Below are positions 1 to 9,599 of a DNA stretch of 64,000 nt, piece after piece. Position numbers and translations under genes: made by a program. Within the stretch, counting starts at the first letter, position 1. The number at the start of each line of letters is the position of its first letter. Location: positions 52,400-116,399 of the forward strand of contig JBMFOU010000008.1 of the NCBI GenBank assembly GCA_049969475.1, in the 5' to 3' direction. Source of the stretch: UBA2030 sp049969475. Lineage in GTDB: Bacteria > Bacteroidota > Bacteroidia > Bacteroidales > TTA-H9. Under the pieces are notes generated by a model, which was given only the letters and a program-made list of their open reading frames with translations, was not told where the DNA came from and ran no database searches.

Positions 1-1589
1 AAACTGAAGTATCTGAAGCCGATTTAAAAAACATTCCAGCCAAAGGAGCTTTTTACACCCTATCAAATCACCCTTTTGGAGCTATTGATGGAGTGATCCT
101 GGCTCATTTAATTACAGCAAAAAGACCTGATTATAAGCTGATGGCCAATTACCTTCTTTCAAAGGTAGAACCCCTGGCGCCTTATTTCCTACCAGTTAAT
201 CCCTTTGAGGAATACAAGGATGCCTACTCAAGTTTTAAAGGTATTCGGGCAGCTATGCAACATGTGGGTCAAGGTGGTGGATTGGGACTCTTTCCTGCTG
301 GAGAAGTATCGACCTGGAGATGGTCGGATTTTACTATTAGCGACAAACCCTGGCCAGAAAACATTATAAAGTTGCTGGTTAAGCAACCTGCCCCCATAGT
401 TCCCATTTATTTTGAAGGTGCTAATTCTCTGATATTTCATCTCTTGGGACTCATTCATCCCAGACTTCGTACCATCTTACTTCCCTCTGAACTAGTTAAT
501 AAAACCGGACGTACGATACGAGTGAGGATTGGAAAACCAATTAAACCTGATATACTTGTAAATGATTCTTTACCAAATGTTAATAGAATACTTCGTAATG
601 CAGTATATAAACTAAAATACAATCATACACCCATAGACCAATCTAACAAACCAGGATTCGCAGAGATAGCCCAACCTACAGAAAAGAGACTTATTGATGA
701 GGAACTCGAAAAGATTAAAGGAGATCAACTATTTGCTCTGAAGGACTTTGGAGTTTACTGTGTCAAGACGGAAGAAATTCCAAATATAATGTTGGAAATT
801 GCAAGGCAGAGGGAAATCACATTTCGTGAGGTGGGAGAAGGAACAGGTAAGCCTATTGACACAGATAAATACGATAGATATTACAGACAACTATTTATTT
901 GGGACTATTCCGAAAACAAATTGATAGGTGCATACCGGATCGGACTAGGTCGTGAAATCTTGGAAACACATGGAATATCCGGCTTTTATGTGCACTCTCT
1001 ATTTAAAATAAATCGAAAGCTTGAGCCGTTGCTTAATGATACAATGGAGTTGGGGCGTTCATTTATAGTGAGGGACTACCAGCGTAAAGCAACGCCTCTG
1101 TTTTTACTTTGGAAAGCTTTATTTATCTTGCTTGTAAAATACGACTATAGATATTTAATAGGCCCTGTTTCAATACCAGGAAAATACTCGCTTCTTACTA
1201 AATCTTTAGTAGCTGAATTTCTAAACAATAATTATAAAAGCGAGATATATAGCCAATATTTTAAAAACCGAATTAAAACGAAATTTTCAATACCAAAAGA
1301 TTTTGATTTAAAAGCCTTTAATAACTATGTTGGAAATGATTATCAAAAATTGGATGAATACATTTCAGACATAGAAGATGGATATTCAACACCCATACTA
1401 GTCAGACAATACACATCCGTTCTAAGAACACAAGTACTCAGTTTTAACATAGACCCGGATTTTAATGATTGCCTGGATGCACTTATGCTTATGGATGTCA
1501 AAAATGCACCTAAAGCATTTTTAGAGACCCTTTCAAAAGATCTCAAGGATTACGCTAAGATAGAAGCTTTATTGAGTGAATTAATCTAA
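1..1589 (+). CDS. Bifunctional acyltransferase, OlsF/GlsF-like (5' end outside window)
   Basis: The reading frame is open from base 3 and has no start in the window, so only the last 528 residues are visible. Two domains are seen. The first has a PlsC-type acyltransferase block with the motif NHPFGAIDG (bases about 66-92) followed by a GLFPAGEVS segment. The second, roughly from base 690, resembles the GNAT/Acetyltransf_5 fold of OlsB-type N-acyltransferases (YRQLFIWDY, IGAYRIGLG). Families with both halves make lyso-ornithine or lyso-glycine lipid and then O-acylate it at the inner membrane. The amino acid headgroup cannot be read from sequence. It ends 15 bp before ileS and is on the same strand. 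An internal GTG at 93 is not a credible start because it falls after the HxxxxD motif. Confidence 0.75.
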   Translation, partial: TEVSEADLKNIPAKGAFYTLSNHPFGAIDGVILAHLITAKRPDYKLMANYLLSKVEPLAPYFLPVNPFEEYKDAYSSFKGIRAAMQHVGQGGGLGLFPAGEVSTWRWSDFTISDKPWPENIIKLLVKQPAPIVPIYFEGANSLIFHLLGLIHPRLRTILLPSELVNKTGRTIRVRIGKPIKPDILVNDSLPNVNRILRNAVYKLKYNHTPIDQSNKPGFAEIAQPTEKRLIDEELEKIKGDQLFALKDFGVYCVKTEEIPNIMLEIARQREITFREVGEGTGKPIDTDKYDRYYRQLFIWDYSENKLIGAYRIGLGREILETHGISGFYVHSLFKINRKLEPLLNDTMELGRSFIVRDYQRKATPLFLLWKALFILLVKYDYRYLIGPVSIPGKYSLLTKSLVAEFLNNNYKSEIYSQYFKNRIKTKFSIPKDFDLKAFNNYVGNDYQKLDEYISDIEDGYSTPILVRQYTSVLRTQVLSFNIDPDFNDCLDALMLMDVKNAPKAFLETLSKDLKDYAKIEALLSELI

Positions 1590-1604
1590 AAATTACTAAA
1601 TAAA

Positions 1605-4600
1605 ATGTCGAAAAAGTACAGAGAATACAAAGCTTTTAATCCTAAACAAACAGCAGATGAAGTATTAAAGCATTGGAAAGAGAACAAAATATTTGAAAAA
1701 AGTCTTGAAAAGACAAAAAAAGGAAAACCTTTCATTTTCTATGAAGGACCTCCATCAGCTAATGGAATGCCAGGAATCCACCATGTAATGGCACGTGCAG
1801 TTAAAGACATAGTATGCAAGTATAAGACGTTAAAGGGCTTTTATGTTGAGAGAAAAGCTGGATGGGATACACATGGATTACCCGTAGAGATAGGTGTAGA
1901 AAAAAAATTAGGAATTACGAAAGATGATATCGGCACAAAAATTAGTATTGAAGAATATAATAAAGAGTGTCGGAGCGAAGTAATGAAATATAAAGCTCAA
2001 TGGGACGACCTGACAGAAAAAATGGGATATTGGGTTGATTTAGAACATCCTTACATTACTTTTGATAATAAATATATTGAAAGCCTATGGTACCTCCTAT
2101 CTGAACTTTATAAAAGAGATTTATTGTATAAAGGTTATACTATTCAGCCCTATTCACCGGCAGCCGGTACAGGACTTAGCACGCATGAACTAAATCAGCC
2201 TGGTTGTTATAGAAATGTTAAAGATAATACAGTAGTAGCTCAGTTTAAGTTAATTAGAAACGAATTATCAGAATTTTTATTCCAGAAAACAGATAAACCT
2301 ATTTACTGCCTCGCATGGACAACTACTCCGTGGACCTTGCCTTCAAACACCGGTCTGGCTGTAGGTCCGCAGATTAAATATAGCCTAGTAGAAACTTATA
2401 ATCCATATACTTATCAGCCGATAGCTGTTATTGCAGCAACAGATTTGTTACCAACATTATTTGATTTTAAAAATCAAAATTTATTGCTGGAAGATTATAA
2501 ACCAGGTGATAAAAAAATTCCTTTTAAGATCATAGCTGAATTTGAAGGCTCGGCACTCCAAAATATTCGTTATGAACAGCTACTACCCTATGCACAGCCC
2601 TCAGACGGGGATCCATTTAGAATAGTAACGGCTGATTTTGTAACTACTGAGGATGGAACGGGAATTGTTCACATAGCACCCAGTTTTGGTGCTGATGATT
2701 TTAAAACAAATAAAATACATAATCTTGGCAGCTTAACCCTTGTGGATAAGAAGGGACGATTCACAGAGGAAATGGGTGAATTTGAAGGTCGATACGTTAA
2801 AAAAGAGTATGAACCAGAACCCACCGACCAAGAATCTGTGGACATTGAAATTATCGTAAAGCTCAAAAAGGAAAATAAAGCTTTCAAGACTGAAAAATAC
2901 GAACACAGTTATCCCCACTGTTGGCGCACCGATAAACCGATCCTTTATTACCCGCTCGATTCATGGTTTATCAGAACCACTGCGCTCAAAGATCGTATGA
3001 TCGAGCTTAACAAAAAAATTCTCTGGAAGCCAACATCTACCGGCATAGGAAGATTTGGAAACTGGTTGGAAAATTTAGTTGATTGGAACCTTTCTCGATC
3101 CCGATTTTGGGGTACTCCCCTACCCATCTGGCGAACGAAAGATGGAACAGAAGAAATCTGCATTGGTTCGGTAAGCCAGCTTTATGAAGAATGCGAAAAA
3201 AGTGTTAAGGCCGGGTTGATGAACAGGAATCCCCTGGAAAAATTTAAACCAGGAGACCTATCAGAGGAAAACTATGCATCCATAGATCTTCACAGGCCAT
3301 ATGTCGACGAAATAATTCTGGTGAGCTCCAAAGGACAGCCAATGTATCGTGAGGCAGACCTTATAGATGTTTGGTTTGATTCGGGCGCTATGCCTTATGC
3401 GCAATTCCATTATCCGTTTGAAAGAAAAGATGAACTCCAGGATTTCTTTCCAGCTGATTTTATTGCTGAAGGAGTTGACCAAACCCGCGGCTGGTTTTAT
3501 ACATTGCATGCGATTGCTGCCATGCTATTCGACTCTATTGCTTTTAAGGCAGTTGTTTCAAACGGACTGGTTCTCGATAAGGATGGAAACAAAATGGCCA
3601 AAAGGTTGGGAAATGTTGTTGATCCTTTCGATACAATTGATAAATATGGACCTGACGCTACACGATGGTATCTGGTTACCAATTCCAATCCCTGGGATAA
3701 CTTAAAATTCGATATGAACGGGATTGTTGAAGCAAATAGGAAATTCTTTAGTACGCTTTTCAACACATATTCTTTCTTTGCGCTTTATGCTAACATTGAT
3801 GAATTTACATATAAAGAGCCAGACATTCCCTATTTCGAGCGCCCCGAGCTTGACCGCTGGATACTTTCAACGCTTCAAACATTGGTGAAAGAGGTGGATG
3901 CCAACTATGAAAACTATGAAATAACTCATGCGGGTAGACAAATAGCCCATTTCGTTATCGAAGACCTTAGTAACTGGTATGTAAGGTTAAGTAGGCGTAG
4001 ATTCTGGAAAGGTGACTATACAAAAGATAAAATATCAGCCTATCAGACATTATATATTTGCCTTTCCACGGTCGCACAATTAGCTGCGCCTATTGCACCT
4101 TTTTATATGGACGCATTGTTCATGGATCTAAACCGTGTTACGGGAAAAGAAAGCGCTGATTCGGTGCATTTGACAGATTTCCCTACCTGCAAACTTGAAT
4201 GGATTGATGAGGATTTGGAGGACCGTATGAAATTGGCTCAAAAAGTCTCTTCTCTCATCCTTTCGTTGCGCAAGAAAACCAATAACAGGGTTCGTCAGCC
4301 TTTGCGCAAAGCTATGATTCCCGCTATCAACTTCAAAACTGTCGAACAAATCAACGCAGTCAAGGATATTATTCTCAGCGAAACCAATATAAAAGAGTTA
4401 GAAGTGCTTCCAGAAGACAATACTCTCATTATAAAGAAAGTTAAACCAGATTTTAAGCAATTAGGCCCCAGGCTTGGCAAATTAATGAAAGAGGTTTCGA
4501 CAAGGTTGAGCCAGTTGAGCCAAGAAGAAATCAAGAAATTTGAGAAAGAGGGTAAAATCGAGTTTCGACTTCATGGAGAGAAGGTTGAGATAAAGGCTGA

Positions 4601-4970
4601 GGAATGTGAGATCATGGTAGAAGACATGCCGGGCTGGGAAATTGCTTCGGACGGACCCGTTACCGTAGCTCTCGATATTACCATCACTGAAGATTTAAAA
4701 TATGAAGGGTATGCTCGCGACCTGGTGAATAGGATCCAAAACTTGCGAAAAGACAATGGCTTTGAAGTAACAGACCGGATTGTGGTTGCCATCGTACATC
4801 AGCCTGAGCTCGATAAAGCCATCGAAAAAAATTATCATTATATTTGCTCCGAAACCTTAGCCGACGAAATTACAGTGATAGAAAATAGAATTCCTGATAT
4901 GCTGACAGTAGAGATTGCTGATGGAATATCGGCTGATTTACTTGTCAGGAAAAAGGAAGTAAGTAACTAA
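1605..4970 (+). CDS. ileS: Isoleucyl-tRNA synthetase
   Basis: Cytoplasmic class I enzyme that charges tRNA-Ile. The HIGH-type signature is GIHH at residues 57-60, inside PPSANGMPGIHH, and the KMSKS-type loop is KMAKR at residues 663-667. GWDTHGLPVE and the WTTTPWTLPSN editing-domain block are also present. At 1121 residues, with this GIHH variant, it fits the eukaryote-like type 2 IleRS common in Bacteroidota. Many type 2 enzymes are poorly inhibited by mupirocin, so low sensitivity is a reasonable inference but is not shown here. No T-box leader is seen in the 15-bp gap upstream. Confidence 0.97.
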   Translation: MSKKYREYKAFNPKQTADEVLKHWKENKIFEKSLEKTKKGKPFIFYEGPPSANGMPGIHHVMARAVKDIVCKYKTLKGFYVERKAGWDTHGLPVEIGVEKKLGITKDDIGTKISIEEYNKECRSEVMKYKAQWDDLTEKMGYWVDLEHPYITFDNKYIESLWYLLSELYKRDLLYKGYTIQPYSPAAGTGLSTHELNQPGCYRNVKDNTVVAQFKLIRNELSEFLFQKTDKPIYCLAWTTTPWTLPSNTGLAVGPQIKYSLVETYNPYTYQPIAVIAATDLLPTLFDFKNQNLLLEDYKPGDKKIPFKIIAEFEGSALQNIRYEQLLPYAQPSDGDPFRIVTADFVTTEDGTGIVHIAPSFGADDFKTNKIHNLGSLTLVDKKGRFTEEMGEFEGRYVKKEYEPEPTDQESVDIEIIVKLKKENKAFKTEKYEHSYPHCWRTDKPILYYPLDSWFIRTTALKDRMIELNKKILWKPTSTGIGRFGNWLENLVDWNLSRSRFWGTPLPIWRTKDGTEEICIGSVSQLYEECEKSVKAGLMNRNPLEKFKPGDLSEENYASIDLHRPYVDEIILVSSKGQPMYREADLIDVWFDSGAMPYAQFHYPFERKDELQDFFPADFIAEGVDQTRGWFYTLHAIAAMLFDSIAFKAVVSNGLVLDKDGNKMAKRLGNVVDPFDTIDKYGPDATRWYLVTNSNPWDNLKFDMNGIVEANRKFFSTLFNTYSFFALYANIDEFTYKEPDIPYFERPELDRWILSTLQTLVKEVDANYENYEITHAGRQIAHFVIEDLSNWYVRLSRRRFWKGDYTKDKISAYQTLYICLSTVAQLAAPIAPFYMDALFMDLNRVTGKESADSVHLTDFPTCKLEWIDEDLEDRMKLAQKVSSLILSLRKKTNNRVRQPLRKAMIPAINFKTVEQINAVKDIILSETNIKELEVLPEDNTLIIKKVKPDFKQLGPRLGKLMKEVSTRLSQLSQEEIKKFEKEGKIEFRLHGEKVEIKAEECEIMVEDMPGWEIASDGPVTVALDITITEDLKYEGYARDLVNRIQNLRKDNGFEVTDRIVVAIVHQPELDKAIEKNYHYICSETLADEITVIENRIPDMLTVEIADGISADLLVRKKEVSN

Positions 4971-4990
4971 AATAAACAGGAGGAAACGTT

Positions 4991-5383
4991 ATGAGCAATC
5001 AGGAAGTTAACAAAGTTCGTTATTCGGACGAGGAACTGGAAGAGTTTCGGCAAATTATCCTTAAGAAGTTAGAAAAAGCGAAAGCAGATCTTCAAATTCT
5101 CATCGAAGCATATTCCACTCAAGAAGAAAACGGAACCAGCGACACAGCTCCAACCTTCAAGGTTCTGGAAGAAGGAAATGCAGTGCTAACCAAAGAGGAA
5201 AATGCAAGATTGGCTGCCAGAACGGAGAAATTTATCAAATCGCTGGAAGCAGCACTTGTGAGAATAGAAAACAAAACTTATGGCATTTGCAGAGAAACCG
5301 GAAAGCTTATCCCCAAAGAAAGACTCCGTTCGGTACCTCATGCAACTTTAAGCATTGATGCCAAACTCAAACAAAAGAAATAA
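4991..5383 (+). CDS. TraR/DksA-family protein
   Basis: A 130-residue protein with a long N-terminal helical, charged region and a C-terminal YGICRETGKLI segment followed by PKERLRSVPHATLS. This is the DksA/TraR zinc-finger region as found in Bacteroidota. Only one cysteine of the usual four is visible, so zinc binding is doubtful. Family members bind RNA polymerase and modulate initiation, often with ppGpp. The start is well supported because AGGAGG lies 7 nt upstream of the ATG, which is unusual in a phylum that seldom uses Shine-Dalgarno sequences. Its last 26 bp overlap lspA, suggesting translational coupling. Confidence 0.85.
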   Translation: MSNQEVNKVRYSDEELEEFRQIILKKLEKAKADLQILIEAYSTQEENGTSDTAPTFKVLEEGNAVLTKEENARLAARTEKFIKSLEAALVRIENKTYGICRETGKLIPKERLRSVPHATLSIDAKLKQKK

Positions 5384-5999
5384 TCAGATTTTGAAAAAAC
5401 AGGGATTTAAATCCTTCATTCCGGTTATTATCATCTTCCTGGTGCTAACGCTAGACCAGATCAGTAAATTCTGGGTCAAAACAAACATGTTTATTGGCCA
5501 GGAGTATATTATTATTCCTAATTGGTTCAGAATTCACTTCATTGAAAATGAAGGAATGGCTTTTGGGATGCAACTGGGCATCCCCGCCGGAAAGCTCATG
5601 CTCAGCCTTTTTAGGATTATTGCTGTAATAGCCATCGGTTGGTATTTAATTAAATCTATCCAAAAAAAAGAAAAATTACTCAAAACTTCTATTTTAGCAC
5701 TCATTTTTGCAGGTGCAGCCGGCAATATCATCGATAGTGCTTTATACGGTCTATTGTTTACAGAAAGCACCTATTATCAGATAGCTACTTTTAGCCCTGG
5801 CCATGGATATGCACCTTTATTGTACGGAAAAGTGGTAGATATGCTTTACTTCCCTCTCATCGATACTACCCTACCTTCGTGGGTTCCCTGGATGGGGGGA
5901 GAAAATTTTCTCTTTTTCAGACCTGTTTTTAATATAGCCGATTCATCTATAACTATCGGCGTTTTACTTCTTCTCATCTTTCACAAAAGAATCTTCTGA
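5358..5999 (+). CDS. lspA: Lipoprotein signal peptidase (signal peptidase II)
   Basis: Integral inner-membrane aspartic protease that removes the signal peptide from prolipoproteins. At least four hydrophobic segments are visible. The two catalytic aspartates lie in GNIIDS and FNIADSSI, both conserved family motifs, and NEGMAFG matches the substrate-binding region. It has 213 residues, longer than the roughly 165 of proteobacterial LspA because of a loop before the last aspartate, as is usual in Bacteroidota. A TTG lies just before the ATG at 5358; the ATG is preferred. Several likely substrates are encoded in this window, for example the LptC-like, DUF4837 and DUF4270 lipoproteins. Confidence 0.95.
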   Translation: MPNSNKRNNQILKKQGFKSFIPVIIIFLVLTLDQISKFWVKTNMFIGQEYIIIPNWFRIHFIENEGMAFGMQLGIPAGKLMLSLFRIIAVIAIGWYLIKSIQKKEKLLKTSILALIFAGAAGNIIDSALYGLLFTESTYYQIATFSPGHGYAPLLYGKVVDMLYFPLIDTTLPSWVPWMGGENFLFFRPVFNIADSSITIGVLLLLIFHKRIF

Positions 6000-6065
6000 T
6001 TTCAGATCAACTAAACTTAGAAAAACATAATAATTTCGTTTCAGATTAAAAAGATAACAATCTAT

Positions 6066-7577
6066 ATGCGTTCCAAAACAAGAAAAACAGGTAAAGTCGC
6101 ACAGATCATCGGTCCTGTCATTGACGTTGTATTCGAGTCTGATGCTGAATTACCCGATATTCACGAAGCACTGAAGATTCACAGGGAAAATGGGGAAATG
6201 CTCATTCTGGAATGTCAACAGGAGATTGGGGAATCAACCGTACGAACCATTGCAATGGATTCTACCGACGGCCTGCGTAGAGGAATGGAAGTAATTCCTC
6301 TGGGACATCCAATCAGCATGCCAGTAAGCGATGAAGTAAGGGGCAGGCTCTTCAACGTAATCGGACAAACTATTGATGGCTTACCAGAAATAAAAACTGA
6401 CAAATATTACCCTATTCACAGGGAGCCCCCCAAATTTGAACAACTTACTACCAATACAGAAATTCTTTACACCGGCATTAAGGTTATCGACCTCATAGAA
6501 CCTTATGCCAAAGGAGGAAAAATCGGCCTTTTTGGCGGTGCAGGTGTAGGAAAGACTGTTATTATCATGGAATTGATCAATAACATCGCCAAGCGATATT
6601 CGGGGCTTTCTGTTTTTGGTGGTGTAGGAGAAAGGACCAGGGAAGGTAATGACCTCCTCCGAGAAATGATAGATTCGGGAGTAATTCGCTACGGTGAAGA
6701 ATTCATCAAAGACATGGAGAAGGGCGGATGGGACCTCTCGAAAGTGGATTTGGAGGAGTTGAGAAAATCTCAGGCAACGCTAGTATTTGGACAGATGAAT
6801 GAACCACCTGGGGCAAGAGCCCGTGTAGCACTTTCGGGACTGACTTTCGCAGAATATTTCCGTGATGGAGACGAAGAAACCGGTGGAAGAGATATTCTTT
6901 TCTTTATTGATAACATTTTCAGATTTACACAGGCAGGTAGCGAGGTATCCGCCTTGCTTGGCCGAATGCCTTCAGCTGTAGGTTATCAGCCGACTTTGGC
7001 CACTGAAATGGGCTTGATGCAGGAACGCATTACCTCTACGAAACGGGGTTCCATTACCTCGGTACAAGCCATTTACGTTCCGGCCGACGACCTCACTGAC
7101 CCTGCCCCTGCCACCACATTTGCCCATCTAGATGCTACTACGGTTCTTAGCCGAAAAATTGCAGAATTGGGAATTTATCCTGCTGTGGATCCCCTGGACT
7201 CCACTTCAAGAATACTTACCCCAGAAATTGTTGGAAAAGCTCACTACGAAACAGCTCAAAGAGTTATTAACATATTGCAACGTTATAAAGAACTACAGGA
7301 TATTATAGCCATCCTCGGCATGGAAGAGCTTTCGGAAGAAGACAAGCTAATCGTGCACCGTGCCCGAAGGGTTCAAAGATTCCTCTCCCAACCTTTCCAC
7401 GTAGCTGAACAATTTACAGGAATAAAGGGAACAATGGTATCTATAGAAGATACTATTAAGGGTTTCAATATGATTTTGGACGGAGAAGTGGACGAATATC
7501 CAGAGGCTGCTTTTAACCTGGTGGGTACTATCGAAGAAGCCATTGAGAAAGGTAAAGCTATGCTAGCATCTGTTTGA
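6066..7577 (+). CDS. atpD: F-type ATP synthase beta subunit
   Basis: Catalytic subunit of the membrane-bound ATP synthase. The Walker A motif GGAGVGKT is at about residues 157-164, with GERTREGNDL and ALSGLTFAEYFRD typical of the catalytic beta chain. The 503-residue length is normal. It is followed after 12 bp by atpC. The other ATP synthase genes are not in the window, consistent with the split arrangement (atpDC apart from atpBEFHAG) seen in many Bacteroidota. Confidence 0.98.
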   Translation: MRSKTRKTGKVAQIIGPVIDVVFESDAELPDIHEALKIHRENGEMLILECQQEIGESTVRTIAMDSTDGLRRGMEVIPLGHPISMPVSDEVRGRLFNVIGQTIDGLPEIKTDKYYPIHREPPKFEQLTTNTEILYTGIKVIDLIEPYAKGGKIGLFGGAGVGKTVIIMELINNIAKRYSGLSVFGGVGERTREGNDLLREMIDSGVIRYGEEFIKDMEKGGWDLSKVDLEELRKSQATLVFGQMNEPPGARARVALSGLTFAEYFRDGDEETGGRDILFFIDNIFRFTQAGSEVSALLGRMPSAVGYQPTLATEMGLMQERITSTKRGSITSVQAIYVPADDLTDPAPATTFAHLDATTVLSRKIAELGIYPAVDPLDSTSRILTPEIVGKAHYETAQRVINILQRYKELQDIIAILGMEELSEEDKLIVHRARRVQRFLSQPFHVAEQFTGIKGTMVSIEDTIKGFNMILDGEVDEYPEAAFNLVGTIEEAIEKGKAMLASV

Positions 7578-7589
7578 AAAACCTGATCT

Positions 7590-7829
7590 ATGTATCTCGA
7601 GATTATTTCGCCAGACAAAACCGAAGGTCAATTTGATAACGTCAAAAGTGTCGTCTTCCCTGGTAAAGACGGTAGTTTTGGGGTGTTATCCAATCACGCG
7701 CCATTGGTTGCTTTGCTCACCCGAGGCATTATAAAGATAACTTATAACGACAATGCAACCATTGGGGTAGAAATACCCTCGGGGATTGTAGAAATACGCG
7801 ATAATAGAATTACTGTTATTATCAAATAA
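7590..7829 (+). CDS. atpC: F-type ATP synthase epsilon subunit (short form)
   Basis: Central-stalk epsilon subunit. Its 79 residues make up only the N-terminal beta-sandwich domain (MYLEIISPDKT, GVLSNHAPLVALL). The C-terminal helical hairpin that inhibits ATP hydrolysis in Escherichia coli is absent. Short epsilon subunits are common in Bacteroidota, so this is not a truncation by mutation. A clear terminator follows at 7860. Confidence 0.95.
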   Translation: MYLEIISPDKTEGQFDNVKSVVFPGKDGSFGVLSNHAPLVALLTRGIIKITYNDNATIGVEIPSGIVEIRDNRITVIIK

Positions 7830-7859
7830 AAGAAAAACGACCTTTATAATTTTGACATA

Positions 7860-7887
7860 GGGCGAATTTACCTTTCGCCCTTTTTTT
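7860..7887 (+). terminator. Rho-independent terminator after atpDC
   Basis: GGGCGAA at 7860-7866 pairs with TTCGCCC at 7874-7880 around a 7-nt loop and is followed by seven T residues. It closes the atpD-atpC transcript. A TATATTTG box (7887-7894) immediately after it is a plausible -7 element for cheR. Confidence 0.9.
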
Positions 7888-7931
7888 ATATTTGTAGAAT
7901 CAATACCATAACCTGTCAAGAAAAACCATAT

Positions 7932-8807
7932 ATGCAGGATTTACAAAGCGACATGGATAACGAAAACCTGAACCTCGAAATCAAACTATTTTTAGAGGCT
8001 TTGTATCAAAAGTATGGATATGACTTCCGACATTATAGTCCCGCCCACGTAAGGCGACGGCTTTTGCACCGGATGAGATTGGAGGCATTGCCTAACATTT
8101 CGGCGATGATTCATCGGGTATTAAACGATTTGGGTTTTCTACAAACCATACTTTCAGACCTGTCTATCAATGTAACAGAAATGTTCCGTGATCCGGATTT
8201 TTACAAGGCGATAAGAGAAGAGGTAATACCTATTCTCAAGACCTATCCCTTCTTTAAAATATGGCATGCCGGATGCGCAACAGGTGAGGAAGTTTATAGC
8301 ATGGCCATATTGCTGAAAGAAGAGGGTTTGCTGGATAAAGCACAAATCTATGCAACAGACTTTAATCCCAAAGTTTTAAAAATAGCCAAAGAGGGAATTT
8401 ATCCAATAGATAAAATCAAAGAGTACACCCATAACTATCAAAAGGCAGGTGGCAAAGAATCCTTCTCGAATTATTACAACGCAGATTACAATATGGTAAT
8501 CCTTGACAAAACCTTGCGAAGAAATATAGTCTTTGCCGAACATAATCTGGTGACTGATAACGTATTTGCTGAAGTTAACATGATCTTCTGCCGTAATGTA
8601 CTTATTTACTTTACACGGGACCTTCAAGATCGGGTGATACATTTATTTCTTGAAAGCTTGATTCCGGGAGGGATACTTGCTCTGGGAACCAAAGAAAACC
8701 TGATGATTTCAGCCTATTTCAGATATTTCTTGGTAATCAATTCTAACCAGAAAATATACAAAAAAGGCTATAACTACGAAGAAAGTCCTCCTATCGTAAA
8801 GAAATGA
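7932..8807 (+). CDS. cheR: CheR-type protein-glutamate methyltransferase
   Basis: S-adenosylmethionine-dependent methyltransferase acting on glutamates of chemoreceptor-like coiled coils. The SAM site HAGCATGEEVYSMA (about residue 111) and the C-terminal hallmark FCRNVLIYF (about residue 218) are both present. The N-terminal helical domain (GYDFRHYSPAHVRRRL) is intact. The length of 291 residues is normal. It is paired with a lone CheB catalytic domain 18 bp downstream. No receptor, CheA, CheW or flagellar gene is seen, so the pair may serve a hybrid kinase or receptor encoded elsewhere, not swimming motility. Confidence 0.93.
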   Translation: MQDLQSDMDNENLNLEIKLFLEALYQKYGYDFRHYSPAHVRRRLLHRMRLEALPNISAMIHRVLNDLGFLQTILSDLSINVTEMFRDPDFYKAIREEVIPILKTYPFFKIWHAGCATGEEVYSMAILLKEEGLLDKAQIYATDFNPKVLKIAKEGIYPIDKIKEYTHNYQKAGGKESFSNYYNADYNMVILDKTLRRNIVFAEHNLVTDNVFAEVNMIFCRNVLIYFTRDLQDRVIHLFLESLIPGGILALGTKENLMISAYFRYFLVINSNQKIYKKGYNYEESPPIVKK

Positions 8808-8825
8808 ACTTAAAAAGAGGCAGGA

Positions 8826-9410
8826 ATGGCAGCACGTTTAAAACATCCCTCAATTGAAGCAGTGGTAATAGGAACTTCCGCTGGAGGATTAGAGGCCTTG
8901 TCGAAAATCTTGCCTGCTATTCATCATAATTTTCCGCTTCCCATCATGATTGTCCAACACATTGCTCCCAACAGCGATAACTTTCTTGCCCGACATTTAA
9001 ATACTCTGTCGAAAATAAAAGTGAAAGAAGCCGAAGAAAAGGAAACCATTAAACCGGGCACTGCATACGTTGCGCCGCCAAATTACCATTTGATGATAGA
9101 AGATGACCACACACTTACCTTGACGGTGGACGAGAAGGTTAATTATTCACGGCCATCCATTGATGTTTTATTTGAATCAGCAGCCTACGCATTTAATGGG
9201 AAGGTAATTGCTATTGTGCTTACGGGTGCAAACCATGACGGAGCTGCAGGAGCGGCCTTAATAAAAAAAATGGGGGGCATTATCATCGTACAGGACCCAG
9301 CGAGCGCACAGGTGCCCGTAATGCCGGAGGCTGCCATTAAAGCATCGAACCCCGATTACGTTGTGCCCTTAGAATCTATACCTGACTTGCTGGTAAACCT
9401 GGTAAAATAA
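8826..9410 (+). CDS. cheB: CheB-type methylesterase catalytic domain, stand-alone
   Basis: This 194-residue protein is only the CheB esterase/deamidase domain. The expected catalytic triad is visible as Ser18 in GTSAGG, His45 in VQHIAP and Asp138 in GANHDGAAG. The N-terminal receiver domain of classical CheB is missing, so phosphorylation cannot regulate it directly. It would remove the methyl groups added by the CheR encoded just upstream. It ends next to the tRNA-Phe terminator. Confidence 0.92.
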   Translation: MAARLKHPSIEAVVIGTSAGGLEALSKILPAIHHNFPLPIMIVQHIAPNSDNFLARHLNTLSKIKVKEAEEKETIKPGTAYVAPPNYHLMIEDDHTLTLTVDEKVNYSRPSIDVLFESAAYAFNGKVIAIVLTGANHDGAAGAALIKKMGGIIIVQDPASAQVPVMPEAAIKASNPDYVVPLESIPDLLVNLVK

Positions 9411-9433
9411 AAAAAGCCACACTCGGTGGCTTT
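9409..9433 (-). terminator. Terminator of tRNA-Phe (also faces cheB)
   Basis: AAAGCCAC (9413-9420) pairs with GTGGCTTT (9426-9433). Read on the minus strand, the hairpin ends in seven T residues, giving a strong terminator for the tRNA. On the plus strand the T-run is short, so it would act only weakly on cheB. Confidence 0.8.
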
Positions 9434-9436
9434 GGG

Positions 9437-9509
<73 letters not shown>

Positions 9510-9529
9510 AACGTTGTGCTTTCTGCGTG

Positions 9530-9560
9530 CAAAGATACGAAAATTTTGAGAAATCCAAAT
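9530..9560 (-). promoter_or_regulatory. Bacteroidota-type promoter of tRNA-Phe
   Basis: On the minus strand, TTTG (9560-9557), a 19-bp spacer and TATCTTTG (9537-9530) match the phylum consensus TTTG...TAnnTTTG with canonical spacing. It lies 20 bp upstream of the tRNA. Confidence 0.8.
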
Positions 9561-9587
9561 CGCGTTAAAGAATACCACCATTTGGGG

Positions 9588-9595
9588 TAATTTTG
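9588..9595 (+). promoter_or_regulatory. -7 box abutting coaX start
   Basis: TAATTTTG matches TAnnTTTG exactly and is followed by only four bases before the coaX ATG. With the usual distance to the start of transcription, the mRNA would begin at or within a few bases of the start codon. Confidence 0.55.
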
Positions 9596-9599
9596 CTCT

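Noticed and set aside
93..95. GTG 93 as start of the first gene
   Set aside because: The frame is open upstream and the catalytic NHxxxxD motif lies before it, so the gene begins outside the window.
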